The translations under genes and the position numbers were made by a program. Shown one piece after another: positions 5,171-5,496 of a stretch of DNA of 5,496 nt. The stretch's first letter is position 1. Every line of letters starts with the position of its first letter. This DNA comes from JBDZUZ01 sp040255445. GTDB taxonomy: Bacteria > Planctomycetota > Phycisphaerae > Phycisphaerales > UBA1924. The stretch is taken from assembly GCA_040255445.1 (NCBI GenBank), contig JBDZUZ010000206.1:1-5496 (forward strand), given 5' to 3'. Below the pieces are notes generated by a model. It was given only the letters and a program-made list of their open reading frames with translations. It searched no databases and was not told the DNA's origin.

Positions 5171-5496
5171 ATGCGGCTCGAAGCCCACTCCATCCCCGAT
5201 TCCCTCGACCCCGACCCCCAGGCCGAAGCGGCCCCCATCGACACCGCTCCCGATGCCGCCGCCTCCACCGGCGCCTCTCCCGGACTTGCCTCTCCAGCCA
5301 CCGCCTCCCCCGCCGATGCCGGCCCGCAGACCGCCACCTCCTCCCCACGCGACCACTTGACCACGTGTCCACGTGACCACTCCTCCCCACACGATCAGGC
5401 CTCCTCACTGAGTCCTCAGTCCTCAGCCCTCAGCACTTTCCCCTCCCCCCCCCCCCCCCCCCCAAACCCCCCCCCCCCAAACCACCTCTTCACCCA
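5171..5496 (+). CDS. Possible leaderless gene, partial, low-complexity product
   Basis: From the ATG at 5171 the frame stays open for 108 codons to the window end. The start lies 8 bases after the -10 box, so the mRNA would have almost no leader and no ribosome site, as in leaderless genes. An in-frame TGA at 5135-5137 excludes a longer version. Residues 1-60 are Asp/Ala/Pro/Ser-rich (MRLEAHSIPDSLDPDPQAEA at the start) with C-ending codons, acceptable for coding in this genome, but no domain is recognised. Beyond residue 60 the frame runs through an 8-mer repeat, a 7-mer repeat and poly-C, giving Ser/Pro-rich then poly-Pro sequence. Coding in that part is doubtful: the true frame may end or shift, or the tail may be non-coding or an assembly artefact. 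Confidence 0.4.
   Translation, partial: MRLEAHSIPDSLDPDPQAEAAPIDTAPDAAASTGASPGLASPATASPADAGPQTATSSPRDHLTTCPRDHSSPHDQASSLSPQSSALSTFPSPPPPPPNPPPPNHLFT
5351..5382. repeat. Octanucleotide tandem repeat, four units
   Basis: Four consecutive 8-mers read GACCACTT, GACCACGT, GTCCACGT and GACCACTC, a degenerate (GACCACGT)n array. It also contains two CACGTG palindromes eight bases apart. The unit length is not a multiple of three, so gain or loss of a unit would shift any frame reading through it. Confidence 0.7.
5408..5435. repeat. Heptanucleotide tandem repeat, four units
   Basis: Four consecutive 7-mers read CTGAGTC, CTCAGTC, CTCAGCC and CTCAGCA. It follows the 8-mer array by 25 bases and is followed at once by the C-rich tract. 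Slipped-strand expansion is the likely origin. Confidence 0.7.
5445..5481. repeat. Poly-C tracts (C19-AAA-C12-AAA)
   Basis: A run of 19 C (5445-5463), AAA, a run of 12 C (5467-5478) and AAA. Homopolymers of this length slip during replication and are also classic places for sequencing and assembly error. The window ends 15 bases later, so a contig end is plausible. Run lengths should not be trusted. Confidence 0.75.

Noticed and set aside
4812..5408. 198-codon minus-strand frame in the spacer, and the overlapping 181-codon frame
   Set aside because: Both read repeat and C-rich sequence as Arg/Gly-rich protein, cross the promoter at 5134, and lack ribosome sites.

Overview
This is a high-GC bacterial window with housekeeping and accessory genes, unusually rich in short hairpin-forming repeats. 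The repeat style (CCACGACTGAGCT-type stems, AGCCCG-TTCA-CGGGCT stems) together with the GC content suggests a planctomycete, perhaps of the Phycisphaerae. That placement rests on remembered similarity and is an inference, not a demonstration.

Layout. Bases 1-983 (minus) carry the first 327 codons of serine hydroxymethyltransferase (glyA), cut by the window edge. A divergent spacer of about 300 bases with three inverted repeats follows. At 1280-1924 (plus) lies a 214-residue protein, possibly DUF4304-like; its last seven codons and stop lie inside the second copy of a hairpin repeat whose first copy sits upstream of the gene. The spacer 1925-2188 holds three 18-nt hairpins that all have a TTCA loop, and a longer hairpin that sequesters a perfect but unused Shine-Dalgarno sequence. 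At 2189-3475 (plus) is a 428-residue protein joining a DEDDh exonuclease, a TerB-like helical region and a C-terminal BRCT domain. A 137-base spacer with a strong composite hairpin separates it from a convergent gene at 3613-4800 (minus), which encodes an unrecognised protein with two N-terminal membrane segments. That gene is clearly poorer in GC than its surroundings and looks transferred.

From 4801 to 5170 there is no convincing gene, only structured repeats and then an A-rich tract leading into a near-consensus sigma-70 promoter (TTGACA, 17 bases, TACATT). An open frame starts at 5171, only 8 bases after the -10 box, so its transcript would be nearly leaderless. It runs off the window end through an 8-mer repeat, a 7-mer repeat and two long poly-C runs.

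The genes do not form an evident operon or pathway: strands alternate, spacers are long, and the products (one-carbon metabolism, DNA processing, unknown membrane protein) are unrelated. I found no clear new multi-gene system. The most interesting signals are the repeat/gene-end fusion, the covarying TTCA hairpins, the low-GC membrane gene, and the stack of simple repeats after a leaderless start.
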